Assembly (NCBI RefSeq): GCF_946479415.1
Contig: NZ_CAMLFY010000166.1
Span: forward strand, 1-7,637
Direction of reading: 5' to 3'
Source of the DNA: an uncultured Shinella sp.
Lineage (GTDB): Bacteria; Pseudomonadota; Alphaproteobacteria; Rhizobiales; Rhizobiaceae
Length of the DNA: 7,637 bases
Shown here: positions 5,523 through 7,637 of the stretch, in pieces
Numbering within the stretch: the stretch's first letter is position 1
Layout: each line of letters starts with the position of its first letter
Translations under genes and position numbers: made by a program
The notes under the pieces: model-generated
Told to the model about the DNA's origin: nothing
The model's database searches: none
The model's input: only the letters and a program-made list of their open reading frames with translations

Positions 5523-7169
5523 TCACCGCCCGGCGCGAAACTTCTCCTTCAGCCGCGCGATATCCGCAGCACTCCAGTCCGTCACATCGGTCACGGCAAT
5601 CCATGGCTCGACATAGTGCTCGCCGGCATAGACATGGCCGAGCCCCATGGGCGTCGTCGTCGCCATCGCGAGATCGAGCGTCAGCTGCAGGAAGGTGACA
5701 ACCGGATACCATTGGAAATCCGGCGAGACATCCGGCCCGCGCGGCGCAGCCATCCAGGCCGGCTGCCGATAAAAGGCGTAGGGATCGTAGAAAGTGATGG
5801 GGTCGCTGGCATATTGCAGATAGACGATGCGCATCGGCCCCCAGTGATCACCCGCCTCCGGCAGCGCATTGCGCTGGCTGGTGAAGCGCACATAGGAGCC
5901 GTCGCGGAAGCGCGGCAGCCAGGCCGGCGTATCGGGATTGCGGTCCGCCGTCATCTTGCGCCAGATACGGCTCGGGAAGGGCGGGCCTGACCAGAGCGCA
6001 CCCTGATAGGGATCGCCGATCACCTCGAATAGCTCCGCCGATTGCTCCGAGGACAAGGCGCCGAGGCTGAGGCCGTAGAGATAGAGTTTGGGCCGGCTTT
6101 CTTTCGGCAGGCTCGTCCAGTGACCATAGACGGCGTGGAAGAGCGCACGCGCAGCCTCCGCACCATAATCCGGCTCGGCGAGCAGCGAGAGCCAGCTCGC
6201 GAGATAGGAATACTGGATGGCGACGCTGGCGATGTCGCCGTGGTGCAGGTATTCGACCGTATCGATGCCCTCAGGATCGACCCAGCCGGTGCCCGTCGGC
6301 ATAATGATCACGAGCGTCGAGCGCTCGAAGCCGCCGACGCGGATCAGTTCGTCCAAAGCGATCTTCGCTCGCTCCTCCGGTGTGTCCCCGGCATTGAGGC
6401 CGGCATAGACGCGCAGCGGCTCCATCGCCGGCTTGCCGGTGAAATCGGCGATATCCTTGGCGCTCGGCCCACTTGCCACATAGGAACGGCCCATGCGGCC
6501 CAGCGCATCCCAGCGCACCAGCGAGGCAGCACTACCGGATTTCAGGGGGTCGGTGGGTTCGGCAGTGTCGGGCTCGATCACCTGGTCGAGGCGGCGGAAG
6601 GAAGAATCGGCGGTGTGCAGCACGAAGCGGACCAAGAGGCCGTCCGCCAGCGTCCAGAACAGCGTCGCCGCCAGCGCCGTGCCGATGACATAGGAGAGCC
6701 TGCGCGGCGCTGCCCGGCGCGAGGTGTTGGCGAAGAGCTTGACCAGAAGCGTGAAGAAACGGGTAAGGCCGATGAAAAACGTGAAGACGACAAGCGCAAT
6801 CAGGCCGACATAAAAGGGATGCGCCGTCTCGATGGGCGGCAGGTTCATCAGCGTGCGGATGGAGTTCTGCCATTCGGCCGTGCGCCACAGGAAGACCAGC
6901 ACGACGACACCGCAAACACCGCCCGCCGCCGCCTTAAGCCCCAACCGCACACGATCCTTCGGTTCCGGCAGTTCCAGCCAGAACCACAAGAGCGACAGCA
7001 GCACGCCGAGACCATAGCCGCAGGCCATGGTGACACCGGAAAGCAGGCCCTGGGTGATGTAGGTGCGTGGCAAAAGGCTCGGCGTCAGTGAGGCGGCGAA
7101 GAAAAGTGTGCCGAGCACCAGGCCTGTCGCCGAGAAGGACAGGAGAAAAGACCACAACCGATCCCGCAT
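5523..7169 (-). CDS. Membrane-anchored alpha/beta hydrolase (Abhydrolase_9, DUF2319)
   Basis: 548 residues from the preferred start. The N-terminal third (about 7-181) is a membrane domain with five likely segments near 7-26, 41-66, 79-96, 118-140 and 158-181, matching the Abhydrolase_9_N part of the family. The C-terminal part is the catalytic domain: LNAGDTPEERAKIALDEL (258-275), PTGTGWVDPE (291-300), the nucleophile elbow YGLSLGALSSE (365-375) with S368 as likely catalytic serine, YLQYASDPITFYDP (450-463) with D456 as likely acid, and GLGHVYAGEHYVEPW (509-523) holding H512 and H518, one of which may be the base. The family includes mycobacterial Rv1069c; substrates are unknown, and lipid or ester hydrolysis is inference. 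The longest frame begins at 7211, but AAGGAGG at 7182-7176 stands six bases before the ATG at 7169 and overlaps the ATG at 7175, so 7169 is chosen. Confidence 0.91.
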   Translation of the reverse strand: MRDRLWSFLLSFSATGLVLGTLFFAASLTPSLLPRTYITQGLLSGVTMACGYGLGVLLSLLWFWLELPEPKDRVRLGLKAAAGGVCGVVVLVFLWRTAEWQNSIRTLMNLPPIETAHPFYVGLIALVVFTFFIGLTRFFTLLVKLFANTSRRAAPRRLSYVIGTALAATLFWTLADGLLVRFVLHTADSSFRRLDQVIEPDTAEPTDPLKSGSAASLVRWDALGRMGRSYVASGPSAKDIADFTGKPAMEPLRVYAGLNAGDTPEERAKIALDELIRVGGFERSTLVIIMPTGTGWVDPEGIDTVEYLHHGDIASVAIQYSYLASWLSLLAEPDYGAEAARALFHAVYGHWTSLPKESRPKLYLYGLSLGALSSEQSAELFEVIGDPYQGALWSGPPFPSRIWRKMTADRNPDTPAWLPRFRDGSYVRFTSQRNALPEAGDHWGPMRIVYLQYASDPITFYDPYAFYRQPAWMAAPRGPDVSPDFQWYPVVTFLQLTLDLAMATTTPMGLGHVYAGEHYVEPWIAVTDVTDWSAADIARLKEKFRAGR

Positions 7170-7175
7170 CCACAT

Positions 7176-7182
7176 CCTCCTT
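7176..7182 (-). promoter_or_regulatory. Ribosome binding site fixing the hydrolase start at 7169
   Basis: Minus-strand AAGGAGG, six bases before the ATG at 7169. The in-frame ATG at 7175 directly abuts this site with no spacing, and the one at 7211 lies upstream of it, so both are poor starts. Confidence 0.85.
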
Positions 7183-7264
7183 CGCAATCTCACGCAAGCC
7201 TTGCATGGCAACCACTAGGAAGCAACCACGGCGTCGGCGCTTTTTGCCATTCTTCGCCGTGCGC

Positions 7265-7278
7265 GCAACGCGCGTTGC
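7265..7278. promoter_or_regulatory. 14-base perfect palindrome in the divergent spacer
   Basis: GCAACGCGCGTTGC reads the same on both strands. It sits in the 283-base spacer between the divergently transcribed hydrolase and DUF2798 genes. Related half-sites GGCAAC (7207-7212) and GTTGCC (7274-7279 and 7285-7290) lie nearby. The arrangement could be an operator for a dimeric regulator; no known site is recognised. Confidence 0.35.
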
Positions 7279-7346
7279 CAAAGAGTTGCCGAACCGGGCA
7301 GGCTGGGGTATCTCGGCCCTGTCGATGAACCATCGGCCGTAAGCGT

Positions 7347-7377
7347 TTGACATCAAGCAACGCATCCAGACCTGAAA
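7347..7377 (+). promoter_or_regulatory. Candidate promoter of the DUF2798 gene
   Basis: A perfect TTGACA stands at 7347-7352. No good -10 follows: CTGAAA (7372-7377) is at 19 bases and weak. It lies about 100 bases before the ATG. Confidence 0.3.
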
Positions 7378-7452
7378 TCGTCCGTAGGGGCGTTTCCGCA
7401 AAGGTTCGAGATGCCGACGCCGAAGACGATTTCCCTTTTCAAAGGAACTGCC

Positions 7453-7637
7453 ATGCAGCTTACGCGCCTGCCGGCCCGCTATGCCGGCTTCATCATGCCC
7501 TTCATCCTCTCCATCATCATGACCATGGTCGTGTCGGCCGTCGCCACCTGGCGCAATCTCGGCATGGGCGCCGATTTCCCCGCCCATTGGCTGCCGGCCT
7601 GGGCCATGTCCTGGATGATCGCCTTCCCCACCCTGCT
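7453..7637 (+). CDS. DUF2798 family membrane protein (3' truncated by window)
   Basis: The first 61 codons are inside the window. The N-terminus MQLTRLPARYAGFIMPFILS, a first membrane segment about 11-32, the loop NLGMGADFPAHWLPAW (35-50) and the beginning of a second hydrophobic segment (AMSWMIAFPTLL) match the two-segment DUF2798 family of about 75-90 residues, whose function is unknown. AAGGA at 7442-7446 stands six bases before the ATG. It is transcribed away from the hydrolase gene. The frame is still open at the right edge. Confidence 0.85.
   Translation, partial: MQLTRLPARYAGFIMPFILSIIMTMVVSAVATWRNLGMGADFPAHWLPAWAMSWMIAFPTL

Noticed and set aside
6042..7091. Plus-strand frame of 349 codons opposite the hydrolase
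   Set aside because: Shadow of the Abhydrolase_9 gene, rich in Arg, Gln and His, with no start signal.
6934..7587. Minus-strand frame of 217 codons across the divergent spacer
   Set aside because: It overlaps the hydrolase N-terminus on the same strand and the DUF2798 gene antisense, and has no domain.

Overview
The window looks like ordinary chromosomal DNA from an alphaproteobacterium of the order Hyphomicrobiales, most likely Rhizobiaceae (Rhizobium, Agrobacterium, Ensifer or Shinella type). The reasons are the high G+C with strongly GC-ending codons, a BP26/Omp28-like SIMPL protein, a branched-chain amino acid binding protein of rhizobial type (with the RTCGRDDQQ motif), a small secreted Arg/Trp/Asp-rich protein, and a minor CAU tRNA of the Ile2 type. 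I see no insertion sequence, prophage, CRISPR array or toxin-antitoxin pair.

Left part (1-1500). A tRNA with anticodon CAU runs off the left edge on the minus strand. Divergent to it on the plus strand is a periplasmic SIMPL-domain (BP26-like) gene that ends in a clear intrinsic terminator. About 400 bases without a supportable gene follow, closed by a second intrinsic terminator that serves the minus-strand genes coming from the right.

Middle part (1506-4039). Six minus-strand genes lie head to tail. In transcription order they are a lipoprotein with a lysozyme-like/transglycosylase fold, a DUF1428 (YbaA-like) protein, a 41-residue single-pass membrane protein that is easily missed, a YjbQ/UPF0047 protein, a SnoaL/NTF2-like protein, and a small secreted protein with a WDR hexapeptide repeat. 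The middle four are closely spaced and probably form one transcription unit; the small membrane gene's stop codon forms part of the ribosome binding site of yjbQ. The outer two may have their own promoters.

Right part (4040-7637). A 300-base AT-rich spacer leads to a stand-alone plus-strand gene for a periplasmic branched-chain amino acid (or related amino acid) binding protein without adjacent permease genes, ending in a strong hairpin terminator. Convergent to it is a long minus-strand gene for a membrane-anchored alpha/beta hydrolase of the Abhydrolase_9 (DUF2319) family, whose true start is 42 bases inside the longest reading frame. Divergent from that is a DUF2798 membrane protein cut off by the right edge. 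The 283-base spacer between these two holds a 14-base perfect palindrome.

No single pathway joins these genes. The common theme is the cell envelope: at least seven of the nine proteins carry a signal peptide, lipobox or membrane segment. I found no convincing undescribed system. The best candidates for a second look are the 41-residue membrane protein coupled to yjbQ, the repeat-bearing secreted protein and the regulatory spacers.
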